A model generated the notes under the pieces. It ran no database searches, had not been told where the DNA came from, and saw nothing but the letters and a program-made list of their open reading frames with translations. A DNA stretch of 23,060 bases from a virus, in IMG/VR virus record IMGVR_UViG_3300020472_000182, positions 1 through 23,060 of that record; one strand, written 5' to 3'. Positions 13,101 through 22,000 of the stretch are shown here, one piece after another. Position 1 is the first letter of the stretch. Every line of letters begins with the position of its first letter. A program made the position numbers and the translations under genes.

Positions 13101-13579
13101 TTAAGTCTAAGATTCTGACTATTAAATGGACTAGTCGTTCCTCTAATCTGAATCTTAGCACCATTTTCCACAGTTACTGATCCACTGGGCTGAATCCATG
13201 CAGTATCCCAGTTACCATCACCATCATAATCAAGTCTCAATGACCAAACAGATGCATCACCAATGACATTAGAACTCATTGATATTGGTGCTTGTGTTGT
13301 TGGTGTCAGTCCACTAACAGTGACTATAGTCTCATTGGGTCTGTTACCATCAGCCCAAGTATACATTGTACTTACTTCTGCATCCTCAACATCTGTAAAT
13401 GGGAAAGGATCAGGTGTAAAATCTTCAGGAATGGTTGAAATCAACCAGAACTGTGTAAGGTCACCAATCTGTACAGTAATAGTTTGAGTAAAGCTCCATG
13501 AAGGTGGTGCTTTAAACTTAAACTGAATATAATCACCCTCATCAACATATAAAGGGGTATTTGAATAAGAATACGTCAT
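10160..13579 (-). CDS. Large tail-fibre/adhesin protein with beta repeats and a tail-collar domain, 1139 aa
   Basis: Residues about 1-515 form four or five divergent beta-sandwich units of roughly 110-130 aa, each with a GDYIQF or GDYLQL-type strand, a W-x-I-x-T strand, and in three units an F.FTDV or FTDL segment. A tail-collar region follows at about 535-625: YPIGTVMPI, GFIACEGQ, LFDVIGTTYGG, FNLPDYRNRRLCG. The C-terminal 500 residues contain a Gly-rich stretch (GLGGGVSGG) and end TKYMIKAY, an end typical of collar-type fibres. It is probably a trimeric, surface-exposed part of the tail or baseplate that contacts the host. A late-type box lies upstream (13614-13621). The ATG at 13577-13579 has an AGGA directly before it. 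A fusion of repeats and collar is likely. Confidence 0.85.
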   Translation of the reverse strand: MTYSYSNTPLYVDEGDYIQFKFKAPPSWSFTQTITVQIGDLTQFWLISTIPEDFTPDPFPFTDVEDAEVSTMYTWADGNRPNETIVTVSGLTPTTQAPISMSSNVIGDASVWSLRLDYDGDGNWDTAWIQPSGSVTVENGAKIQIRGTTSPFNSQNLRLNLVIGTSNEQWKITNKPEDANEPIPFPVFTDLIDLTVNKYAYSEVIRIQGMNAPGLIATTGVGEWAVASVNTTTTNADGFDVLDNATFATQNGTIQNGDYLQLRMITTSTALTARSTDLTIGDIAAGSTWTITTGANLSSLPDGFSFTDVNNAEADALVGSDEQPSGGISGLGAGVSVPVQVINTDATLVRVKKNNGSIGVFPTNVENGDTLTIYLQSSTNFGTPKELQISVGSRTIPTWTVVTNNGPDTNAAFLPPADRTNQVPDTFISSAPVTVTGINQPITIECTGGYNALISIDFDTPVEGPRTFDPSVNTSFYLIIRSATQLNTPENTTITVGTGSINNPFTWTVTTYAVVPPPSTNLGKWYSNKTEKFDGYPIGTVMPILKEGATSTYGDTTGVNGSRYAGFIACEGQQIDAEQYWALFDVIGTTYGGTGQVDVDINGTRTYSGVFNLPDYRNRRLCGVGLVDSSSGNSAFLPVSTSGKGINDVGAEGGYWYFDRVDSFGVQPLEQIQGPATSDTGLNSQFFSLGTVRLLGLESVTDDVRFNIQGVVIAQIGPIQEVTVTAPEHNHSYLAAVTENDAGEAVIRWSPQGRGMFSTPAEVGPQEWPGNQVGDGSPTDESIRRGWLTWINSLNQFAQELTLYYGTSYSTDDFIRDNLPTTYKENEERPFNGSVDFGPESSDRQTFIDFLTWWISPASIITGAVLQDTGAGTIPNAPECSAVVDTQPISFRFDSYTPVGGQTLTHAHLLTESTVGNPQTDFTGGNVSGVGTSGAPFGAGLGGGVSGGLQTFELWQDRLIGSSIPQGVWTGKNINQWAYRLTTGYWTSVNDEVQIEQDMVYPSGVSGSGSGMKLNITFTPWPSVDNTDPIGDTRFRINTIISPGQGYANGDELTCAWWDSTFGGSFFKVSAVSPAGSGGAASAIQVSFTQNDIFMDMSDAEFKFASNFKKPTPDVTMRPQRQVPILNPFHKTKYMIKAY
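10179..10185 (-). promoter_or_regulatory. Possible late promoter CTAAATA ahead of the 230-aa oxygenase
   Basis: CTAAATA on the minus strand, followed by TATGATC, lies inside the last codons of the 1139-aa gene, about 20 bases before the ATG at 10158. It fits the T4-type late box (TATAAATA) in six of eight positions when extended. Its position just ahead of the oxygenase suggests that this gene may be transcribed late together with, or independently of, the fibre gene. Confidence 0.4.
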
Positions 13580-13613
13580 TCCTGCCTATACAGATACTAT
13601 CTCAGTCATAATG

Positions 13614-13621
13614 TATTTAGA
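13614..13621 (-). promoter_or_regulatory. Possible late promoter TCTAAATA ahead of the 1139-aa fibre gene
   Basis: The minus strand has TCTAAATA, seven of eight to the T4 late box, overlapping the stop codon of the 1003-aa gene. It is 35-42 bases before the ATG at 13579, in one of the few gaps (37 bases) within the structural block. The position, not only the sequence, supports it. Confidence 0.45.
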
Positions 13622-16600
13622 TCTCTCTCACACCCTTCCAATCGTCTTCAAGGTTTTTATCTACCTGAATAGGATAGTTTGCTTTTATCTCAACTGGGAT
13701 GTCAATACCATCAACCAACAACAATTCTGATAGAACAGTTGTTTCTGGTGATTCTACAGGTTCCTCTTCTTTAACTTTATCTTTACTCTCAGGAATTGAG
13801 AAGTTATCAGGTGTCTGGTCAATTATTACACTTGTATTTGTACTATCCTGAGCACTTCCACCAGTACCATTGACTGCAATTACCCATGTGATAAGATATG
13901 GACCAAAATCATTCCATGGTACACCAACAGTGGTATAATCAATAGTACCATCTCTATCTGTTGTACCTGAAGTACCACCTAATTCAGATGAAGTTGCGGG
14001 ATTTACAACAATAGTCGTACCAACACTTTGAGTACCATCAAGATTATAATAAGTTGGTGTTATCTCAATAGATGCATCTGCATATTGTGTTTCATATTCA
14101 ATATCAAAAATATCATTACCGTAGTTAATATTAGCAGGTGAAGTAATACTACATGTTGGTGGTTGAGATACATTAATAGTAACACATGTGATAGCAGATG
14201 TGCCACCAATACCAGATACTTGAGCACAATAAGTTGTGGTATCACCAGGACATACTTGAGCATTACTAGTAAGGTTTGTATTACTAATGTTACCTTGTGT
14301 CCACGTTAGTGAATCAGCATCACCAGTTGTAGACCATTCTATAGTAGTACATCCACCATTTACAATAGTATCTGTTGGATTAGCTATCATAGTTATTGTT
14401 GGTGGTGTTAAAACCGTTACAGAAACAGAAAGATTAGTAGAACCTTCTGGACCTGTAGCTTCTAAGAAATATGTGGTATTTTGTGTTGGATTTACTACAG
14501 CGGTACCGAAGAAGGAATTAATATCAGTAGTATTAATAATATTAGGAGTAATTAATAGGTTAGTAGCATCACCAAACACAATCCATGATAGTGTAACAGA
14601 AGCACCTGCTGCAATTGTTAGTGAATTAACTGCATTACCCTGAGGATCAATGATCTTAAAGTTAGCACTTGGTGGAAGAGTTTTGTTATGACCTGGAATC
14701 CATCTTTCTCCACTGTCACTAGTCTCAAGAATAATATTAACACCATTAGCAGCACAATCTGCTACGAATTCATTGTAAGATGCCTGAACAGTATTGAATA
14801 CCATACTACCAGATATATCAATCCATAGTGATACGTATGTACCAGTAGGTACTTGGTTTAGATTACAAATATCAAACCAACTAGAAGTAAAATTAGCATT
14901 ATTATTGTCACGTCTAACTTGAATACCACCGTTTGCATATGGGTCACTCAAATAACTTGGTGGCATTTTCAATCTACTAAGCGGATAAGATATATTACCG
15001 TTAGAATTTATGACTGCCTGTAGCAACCAGAATGTTCTGTATGGAAAATTAGAACGAAAAGAATTCCAGTCATTCTCCATAGTATTGACTGATGGAGATA
15101 CCTCGTCAATAAGAGAGATACAGTTAATTAACTGAGCAAGTTGTGAATTTGAAATCTTTGCAATGAATGGTGGTTCTGCATTAGGATCATTCCAATTAGT
15201 GAATAATTCAGGACTAAACTCATTACTGCCATTAAATTGGAAGTCTGCAATTGGATCATCTAATGCAGCAATCTTACGTATAAGAGGGTGATTAGAATTA
15301 CTACTTATAAGTCCTTCATTTTCATTAGGAGTGCTACTTCCACCAACACCTGATGTACCAGTCTGTCTTACTCCCTGCCAATTATCCTCAGAATTTTTAT
15401 CTACCAGTATAGGAAAATCTGCATGAATTTCTACTGGAATGTCAATATCATCTATTAATATCTTCTGAGTAGTAACTGTAGTTTCTGGTGATATAACTGG
15501 ATCTTCTAATCTAATCTTATCTGGGCTTTCAGGAATTGAGAAATTAGCAGGTGTTTGGTCTATGACAACTTGAAAAGTGCCACTGTCTGATGCAGGGGCA
15601 GCACCATTTACTGCTATATTAACTAGGATCGATGAAGGTCCTTTGGTTGTCCATGGTACACTAACACTAACAGTACCATTTCTATCTGTAGCTGATGATG
15701 ACCCACCCAATTCTGCAGATGACGCTAGAGGTGTAATGTTAATAGGATTACCAACAAAGGTACTACCATCAAGATAGTTATATGTTGGTGTTATTGTAAT
15801 ACCACTTGTAGCATATTGTGTGGCATATCCTATATCATAGGTAGGTTCGGCATAATTTATTAGACCAGGAAGAGTTAATGAACATGTTGGTACTTGTAAC
15901 ACGTTAACTGTGACACAAGTAGTTCCAGAACCACCACCAGGACCAAAAGCTTGAGCACAATATGTTGATGTATCACTAGGTATTACAGTCTGATTACCTG
16001 ATTGATTTGTACTAGAAATAGTACCAGAAACAAAACCAAAACTGGTTGTTGGATTTACACAATACCATGAAACATTAGAAGATGATCCAGCAACTATAGT
16101 TGATGGATTTGTATTAAAAATAATTTGTGGTGCATAATATTGACAAGTACCATCATCAGTTATAGCACTTGAATCATAGTTATATGCTTGTGGATCAGTA
16201 CATCCTGAAGGAAGTATACAAGATCCATCATCCTGTGTGGCATTTGAATTATAGTTTGTTGCTTGTGGATTAGTACATCCTAAAATAGGGCAGTCACCAG
16301 TTGACATGCCTGTATGCCTTCCATTAGAAGCAACTGCTGCTCTTTCCTGAGCACCACCATTAAAGATGAATGTTTGTAGAGAAGTATTATAGGTACTATT
16401 AGCAGCATTTCCACCATCAACAAAATTGTTATTTGGAGAAGTAAATCCTTGATACCAATAGTTTGCACCACCTTCCTCAGCATACCTACCAAAATAAACA
16501 TTATACCAAAAACTTATCTCATCATAAATCCAACTACTACCATCAGGAAACCAAAATCTCTCAGACCCACCAAGTGAATTGATGCAAGTCTGTCCGTATT

Positions 16601-16628
16601 GATTGAAGTGACCGTCTAGAAATGCCAT
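13617..16628 (-). CDS. Mosaic adhesin-like virion protein, 1003 aa (DUF4214-like, Cys-rich, Ig-like and vWA-like parts)
   Basis: The N-terminus (about 36-100; WYNVYFGRYAEEGGANYWYQ) resembles DUF4214, found in surface proteins. Two copies of the GCTxPQAxNYxxxAxxDDGxC repeat follow (117-137, 142-162). Residues 170-422 and 746-1003 are duplicate copies of an Ig-like plus strand-rich unit, each ending in FSIPES, IDIPVE and a VDKN..D.W.GVR motif. A third, partial Ig-like unit is at about 655-740. Residues 598-650 look like half of a von Willebrand A domain with D604-x-S606-x-S608 (DISGSM). I infer a modular, exposed tail or capsid adhesin for host contact. It is directly adjacent to the 107-aa gene (TAAATG). 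Domain names are by eye. Confidence 0.8.
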   Translation of the reverse strand: MAFLDGHFNQYGQTCINSLGGSERFWFPDGSSWIYDEISFWYNVYFGRYAEEGGANYWYQGFTSPNNNFVDGGNAANSTYNTSLQTFIFNGGAQERAAVASNGRHTGMSTGDCPILGCTNPQATNYNSNATQDDGSCILPSGCTDPQAYNYDSSAITDDGTCQYYAPQIIFNTNPSTIVAGSSSNVSWYCVNPTTSFGFVSGTISSTNQSGNQTVIPSDTSTYCAQAFGPGGGSGTTCVTVNVLQVPTCSLTLPGLINYAEPTYDIGYATQYATSGITITPTYNYLDGSTFVGNPINITPLASSAELGGSSSATDRNGTVSVSVPWTTKGPSSILVNIAVNGAAPASDSGTFQVVIDQTPANFSIPESPDKIRLEDPVISPETTVTTQKILIDDIDIPVEIHADFPILVDKNSEDNWQGVRQTGTSGVGGSSTPNENEGLISSNSNHPLIRKIAALDDPIADFQFNGSNEFSPELFTNWNDPNAEPPFIAKISNSQLAQLINCISLIDEVSPSVNTMENDWNSFRSNFPYRTFWLLQAVINSNGNISYPLSRLKMPPSYLSDPYANGGIQVRRDNNNANFTSSWFDICNLNQVPTGTYVSLWIDISGSMVFNTVQASYNEFVADCAANGVNIILETSDSGERWIPGHNKTLPPSANFKIIDPQGNAVNSLTIAAGASVTLSWIVFGDATNLLITPNIINTTDINSFFGTAVVNPTQNTTYFLEATGPEGSTNLSVSVTVLTPPTITMIANPTDTIVNGGCTTIEWSTTGDADSLTWTQGNISNTNLTSNAQVCPGDTTTYCAQVSGIGGTSAITCVTINVSQPPTCSITSPANINYGNDIFDIEYETQYADASIEITPTYYNLDGTQSVGTTIVVNPATSSELGGTSGTTDRDGTIDYTTVGVPWNDFGPYLITWVIAVNGTGGSAQDSTNTSVIIDQTPDNFSIPESKDKVKEEEPVESPETTVLSELLLVDGIDIPVEIKANYPIQVDKNLEDDWKGVREI
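13620..14393 (-). repeat. Second copy of a 253-258-aa internal duplication in the 1003-aa protein
   Basis: This DNA encodes residues 746-1003, matching residues 170-422 (DNA 15363-16121) along nearly its whole length. Shared landmarks in the same order are TTTYCAQ/TSTYCAQ, TCVTINV/TCVTVNV, PTCS, ITPTY, SSELGG/SAELGG, DQTPxNFSIPES, SPETTV and VEI..xxPIxVDKN. The copies have diverged in the first 40 residues. The copy ends at the protein's C-terminus, so the duplication probably built the tail of this adhesin. Confidence 0.8.
15363..16121 (-). repeat. First copy of the internal duplication in the 1003-aa protein
   Basis: This DNA encodes residues 170-422 and pairs with the copy at 13620-14393. 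It contains an Ig-like unit (SNVSWYCVNP, TSTYCAQA, TCVTVNV) and a linked strand-rich unit ending FSIPESPDKIR and VDKNSEDNWQGVR. Between the two copies sit the von Willebrand A-like part and a third, shorter Ig-like unit. Confidence 0.8.
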
Positions 16629-16952
16629 TTAGAATTCTACTGTACGAGTGACTATTTTGGGAATACCTGATCCCTCAGTTATACCTATAAGAGTATAACG
16701 AATATCTTTTAATCCATCTGGATAATTATGAGTGTATTTACCATTAGATCTCTTTTCACCCATAAAAAATTCTTCTTCAACCCACTTATAACCATTACTT
16801 TTAGTTAAAAGAATCTGTAACATCAAGTCTTGATCTGCTACTCTCTGATTATACTCTAATGCAGTATAACCAGGACCAGCACTAGTAAATTCCAGAGATA
16901 ATGGTGGTACTGGATCAAATGACTTGTTAGATGGCTTTGCTGTCTGTGTCAT
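16629..16952 (-). CDS. Small virion-type protein, 107 aa, function unknown
   Basis: It begins MTQTAKPSNKSFDPVPPLSL and has a mid-region helix (QRVADQDLMLQILLT, about 36-50) and a strand-rich end (YTLIGITEGSGIPKIVTRTV). No domain is recognised. It is wedged between a tail-collar gene and the adhesin gene (TAATG overlap upstream, TAAATG junction downstream), so it probably takes part in building the same structure, for instance as an adaptor or chaperone. No signal peptide or membrane span. Position is the main evidence for a structural role. Confidence 0.7.
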   Translation of the reverse strand: MTQTAKPSNKSFDPVPPLSLEFTSAGPGYTALEYNQRVADQDLMLQILLTKSNGYKWVEEEFFMGEKRSNGKYTHNYPDGLKDIRYTLIGITEGSGIPKIVTRTVEF

Positions 16953-17839
16953 TAGATTTTAATTAAATATTCTACTAGGGTGAATGGTGTTACAAGTTGA
17001 TCCAATTTATCATCATCAGCAATATCAACGTCAACATATGCTGAAACTCCACTCATGTCAACATCTTGTTGATCGTATGAATATACAAAATTGTGTGCAT
17101 ATGTTGTAGGTCGTGTTATATTATGTTTGTGAATAGATTCTCTACCACCATCACTAGTGAATTCTAAGAGGTTACCAGCACCTGAGTTACCTATTGCACG
17201 AGCATAGTCTTTACCACCAACAGAAGAAGTTTCATGTTGAGCACTGTAGTTTAGATATTTCTGACCACCTTGATGTAAATGACCTTGGAAATTTTCAATG
17301 TTTAACTGAGTTTCAGCAGTATTTCTCGTCATATTGTATCTAGGATTTCCAAGAAAATCTAAATCACCAGAGGCTGATACTCTTGCATTACCAACATAAT
17401 TAGCACTTATTCTATCTCCAAAGTTACTAATGACTTGAATCTGTGGTCCAACTCTAGTTTTTCTTGTTGTATTGACTAATCCATCATCAACGAAATCATT
17501 TGAATATAAACCTGTACCTCTACCACCAATAATTACTTTCGATCCCATATCTGGTAGTTGAAACTCACCCAAATCTCCAGTTGCTTGATCTTCTCCTCTT
17601 AATGAAGCACCTTCTTTTATAAATCTTGATTCAGTACCAACACCCAGTACCCTCGACAATGCTAGAAAATCTTTTGCATTCTTTTTACTTCCATCACACC
17701 TCAAGTATCCTGCAGGTAATACAGCTCTGAATGATATAGCATTGGGATCATTCGATAATCCAATTCCATCAGTAGAATGTACAATAATACTTCCTACCAT
17801 CCCACCGTATCTTGCTCTTTGATTAGTGTAATTTGCCAT
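16952..17839 (-). CDS. Tail-collar-domain fibre protein, 295 aa
   Basis: The tail-collar signature is LPAGYLRCDGS at residues 41-51 followed by FLALSRVLG, and FQLPDMGSKV at 93-102, matching the 'P.GwllCDG...F.LPd' form of gp12-like proteins. The middle carries a Gly/Asn-rich stretch, HLHQGG, and the C-terminus ends FTLVEYLIKI, a common end of phage collar fibres. The protein is probably a trimer on the baseplate or short tail fibre that binds the host surface. The ATG overlaps the stop of the collar gene upstream (TAATG), and its own stop overlaps the 107-aa gene the same way. Paralogue of the 418-aa protein but very diverged. Confidence 0.8.
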   Translation of the reverse strand: MANYTNQRARYGGMVGSIIVHSTDGIGLSNDPNAISFRAVLPAGYLRCDGSKKNAKDFLALSRVLGVGTESRFIKEGASLRGEDQATGDLGEFQLPDMGSKVIIGGRGTGLYSNDFVDDGLVNTTRKTRVGPQIQVISNFGDRISANYVGNARVSASGDLDFLGNPRYNMTRNTAETQLNIENFQGHLHQGGQKYLNYSAQHETSSVGGKDYARAIGNSGAGNLLEFTSDGGRESIHKHNITRPTTYAHNFVYSYDQQDVDMSGVSAYVDVDIADDDKLDQLVTPFTLVEYLIKI

Positions 17840-19095
17840 TAGTATGCTCTGATAATATACAAAATTGTTAATGAAGGTTGACTAGTATTCATACTAATCT
17901 CAAGTGCTCCAACATTAGTTACATTATCTAATATCGTGGTGACTGGAATGTTGACATCAGCAGTCAATCTAGATTGTGGTTTTAAACTATTCTGATCATA
18001 AATGACAGAGAATGGATCATGTGTATGTGCTTCAATACTATTATCCAACCAATCATCACCTATATTACTTGTAAATGTACCAAAATTACCTGAACCTAAA
18101 GCATCAGTATAAAAGTTTCTCAATCCCTGTGGAATTGTATAGTTTTGTCCAAACAAACCATATTGAATGGTATCACCACCCTGCATTTGTTCATATGTAT
18201 ATTCACTTTGGTTTGCAATACCAGTTTGTCTTACCTTCAATGGAGACAAGTTAACAGGTGGGTTTTCACTTATTGTTCCCATAACTGTTCTACCTGGTTG
18301 ACCAGAACCTGCACCACTAAAACTACCAAAACTACCCCAAGTGCTATTATCTATTAACTGAACATTTTCTTTAAACCATTTCAATCCAAGTCTAAGTGAG
18401 TCAACTCTTTGGTCACCACCACCAATACCAAGAACAATATTTCTTTCGTCAATAGAAGCATAGTTAAATTGAGCAGTGATGTTATCATATGGAATAACAC
18501 CTAGTCCTGGTTTCTGTCTATCTCCTTCTTGTAATGTTTGGTATACACCAGGATGACTGTGACCTCTAATGTGTTGGTGACCTAATTTTCTACCACCAAC
18601 GAAAACTACTTTTTCACCTTCACCATCAATAATAGTATTTCCACTAACGTTACCACTATAACCATTTCTATCGTTAAGTGTAAACTCAACGTCAGTTCTT
18701 ACATCATTAAAGACACTAGGAATACCATTGTCAGTGTTATCCCCTATAAATGGTTCAATTAAATTTCTTGCATCGGAATCAGTATCAATTGCATCACCAG
18801 TACCAAGGGCAGCATCAAAGTGGTTACCTTCAATGTCCATCAATGTCTTACCTTCAAGTAAACTTGGAAGAACAAATTGTCCAGTATATGCTGGAAATGC
18901 TCCACCCAAATTTGATGATCCTGCGTTGTAAGTATCACCAATGACTTGTACTAACAATGGATAATCACTTGCGTCAGGTGTTGTCCCATCGCAAATAATC
19001 CAACCATCAGGAATTTCACTAATTCCACCTGTCCAAGGCATGATGGTGCCAATTACGGCACCTCTCATTGTTCTCGTTTCTTGGTAAAAAGGCAT
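17839..19095 (-). CDS. Tail-collar-domain fibre protein, 418 aa
   Basis: The first 80 residues hold the tail-collar signature: VIGTIMPW (14-21), IPDGWIICDGT (28-38), YPLLVQVIGDTY (45-56) and FVLPS (about 78-82). The rest is beta-rich, with histidine motifs (LGHQHIRGHSHPG, EAHTHDPF) of the type that bind metal along collar fibres, and the end is LTILYIIRAY. The gene probably encodes a short-tail-fibre or baseplate host-contact protein. I choose the ATG at 19093-19095, four bases after the stop of the upstream gene; a TTG at 19123-19125 would add ten residues. It has no clear Shine-Dalgarno. It is tightly coupled to the next collar gene. Confidence 0.85.
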   Translation of the reverse strand: MPFYQETRTMRGAVIGTIMPWTGGISEIPDGWIICDGTTPDASDYPLLVQVIGDTYNAGSSNLGGAFPAYTGQFVLPSLLEGKTLMDIEGNHFDAALGTGDAIDTDSDARNLIEPFIGDNTDNGIPSVFNDVRTDVEFTLNDRNGYSGNVSGNTIIDGEGEKVVFVGGRKLGHQHIRGHSHPGVYQTLQEGDRQKPGLGVIPYDNITAQFNYASIDERNIVLGIGGGDQRVDSLRLGLKWFKENVQLIDNSTWGSFGSFSGAGSGQPGRTVMGTISENPPVNLSPLKVRQTGIANQSEYTYEQMQGGDTIQYGLFGQNYTIPQGLRNFYTDALGSGNFGTFTSNIGDDWLDNSIEAHTHDPFSVIYDQNSLKPQSRLTADVNIPVTTILDNVTNVGALEISMNTSQPSLTILYIIRAY

Positions 19096-19099
19096 TTGC

Positions 19100-22000
19100 T
19101 TATACGTCTGTGAGATACCAACCAACTAAGGAAGATGGTGCGCCAGGTGCTCCGTCTGGTGTGGAATTACCAGCATAAACAAGACTAAACGCTGCGTTTG
19201 GAGTCTGTACAACCAGTTCACCTCCAGCATATCCTGCGTAGGATGATGGGGGAATACCTTGTAGAACAGTAGATCCAGTGTTAGTTGTTTCACCTTGAAC
19301 CCTTACGTTATCAGGTGCTCTGACAACCATACTTAGATTATATGATAGACTACCACTAATATCTATAATCCTAATCATATCACCCATTTCAGGTGCTGCA
19401 GGAAGTTTGATTAGAGTATTACCAGTACAGTTAACAAAGTAGTTAACATTTGCTTCAGCAAGGAATGATGCATCTGCCTGATAGAGCCACTTACGTGCTC
19501 CAGTCTGGGAGAAGTAGTTCTGAATTCCAGCAATCTTAACTGAACCATTGTTATCAACACCGAAGATTTCATCACCTACTGTTGCATATGAAGTGGTCTC
19601 TCCAGCATATACTGTGAGATCTCCACCACGAATGAATGCATCACCAGCAACATCAAGATCACCACCAAATGTGGATGTTCCTGTTCCAAGAGCAGAGAAC
19701 GAACCATAGGTAGTAAAGTCACCAGATGAATTATCAAAGGTCAATCTTGGGGTAGTTTCATCAGTTCCGAAGATATTAATGCTACCACCGTTGATTGTTA
19801 GATCACCAGTTGCAGTATCAACTTCTAGAGTTGTTCTTAATGGAACACCAGTTGCACCACCATTTGTTAATCTAAACCACTGCTGACCTTCGATGGTAGA
19901 ACCATTAATAGTGAAGGTATTCTCAACAGTAAGTGTTCCAGCAATGTCAGTATTACCAGTGGTGGAATCCATGGTAAGTTTATTGAATCCAGAACCAGCG
20001 TTGATGTCACCAAAGATGTAAGTATCACCAGTTGTAGACTCAACCTTGAATACCTCAGCAGCAGGGTCACCACCATCATTAATAACTAAGGATTGTGGTG
20101 AAGTGCTAATTAATTGCTCAATAGAAACAAATTCAAGTGCTGATAATCTAAAGAAGTCTAGTACAGTAATAGTACCACCAAATTCTGCAACACCAATGTT
20201 AACATCAGCAGGGTCAGAACCAATACCAGTTAGAGGTTCATCTAGTATAGCATCACCATTAAGGTCAGAACCAGTAATATATGAAGCATTAGACTGCTTA
20301 TCAAGTTTTGCGATAACACAGTTATCAGGGTGATCAGTAGCAGATGTAGTTCCATCAACTCCTCTTATAACGATCAATCTGTAACCTTGTGGATCATTAG
20401 GGTTGCTAATGTTATCAATACCAATGACCTGAAGAATTTCAGATTTAGATTCATCTGCTGTGTAACCTGCAATAGGTTGACCACCAGCAGTAAGAGGACC
20501 AATCTGTCTATCAATTAAGAGAAGATCACCAAGTTGGAAATCATTAACAGATGGTGTAGTAATTGGTAGGTAGTAATTGTTACCTGCAGTATTAACACCA
20601 TTAACATCAAATGTGAGGTCTCCACCGCCACCGCCACCTAACTGGGTGTCAGTGATAACTAGAGTCTCGTTGTCTGCATATCCTTCACCACCAGACTCAA
20701 TCGTAATTTCGATTGTAAAGTCAAAGCGGATAAGAACTGTGAATGCTGCACCAGTACCATTTCCAGTTGTTGATGCATCAAGGAATTGATATGTACCAGG
20801 TGTTCTTAATGTAGAACCATTGTTAACAATTCCATCAATCGATGCAATTTGACCACCACCTTGTAGGAACTCTGTTGAACCCCAGTTTGCAACACCACCA
20901 GTATCAATTCTTCTACCAGTTGACTCATACTTGTAGAAATCAATGTTTGGATTTTCTAAACCACCAATGTTATGCCCGATAGGTGATGTACCAAATCTAC
21001 CTCTTCCTATCTTAACAATACCAGCATTTAGACCACCGTCTAGTCTGATATTACCCTCAACAATTGCAGATGCAAGAACATTTAAGGTATTTCTGATCGT
21101 AGTATTACCACCAGTTGAACCTAATGTAAATGAAGTTGCATTTGTTGCAAGGTTAACAGTGTTAGTAGATGCACCATCAAATGCATTAACTACTCTCGTT
21201 TGAGAGAAGATTCTAGATGAACTTGTGCCAGCTCCATAACCGTACCCAAATTCAAGTTGTCCAGCAACACCAGTGTAGAATGTACCAATCTTAGTGCTTG
21301 ACTTACCAGGTGAGCTGGTTGCGAAACCACCACCAAGTCTAATGTCGCACTCTGAAGTGAATCCCTCAGCAACAGTACCAATGTCTGAAGTAAACTTAGT
21401 GCTATTTCTAGCAAAGTATAAAGTGCTGGTAGATGTACCTTCAGCAACTAACCATGTAGAAGTAGGTGCAGAACCGCCAATCGTAAATGTTTGAGGAACA
21501 GTAGAATTGTTCATCAAATTGAAGATCTGACCGTCACCTGCCCAGTTCAGGATGTTTGCATTATTATTAACGAAGTTAAATGCGTTGTTAGTAGTGGTAA
21601 TATCTCCACCATTAACTTCAATGTCAGTCATGAACATTGAATCGCCAGTAAATCTAGAATTACCAACAACAACGAAGTTTCTATCTAATTCATTCTGTGG
21701 GTTAACATTATCCTGTACTTTAGTATTAACACCAACACGACCAGTGTTAGTAGTCATGACACGTAAAGTTGCACTATCACCAGGATCATTGCTATCACCA
21801 CCAACCAAGAATGCGTTATCTTCCTCAGTTTCAGTCTTAACGATAGTTGAATCTGCTAGGTAACTATTAATAGTCTTACCACTAACAAATGCAGTACCAA
21901 CAACATCTAAGTTTGCTCTAGGTGCTGAATCAGAAACAATAAATGCTTTTTCAGCAGCAGAATGATCAGTTCTTGCAACAGTGTTAACACCAAGTTTGTA

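Noticed and set aside
19093-19125. TTG start for the 418-aa collar protein
   Set aside because: It would overlap the previous gene by 26 bases; an ATG four bases after the stop gives the usual tight spacing.
20046-21863. Several plus-strand frames inside the giant fibre gene
   Set aside because: They are antisense shadows of a strongly biased Thr/Gly/Asn/Val-rich gene.
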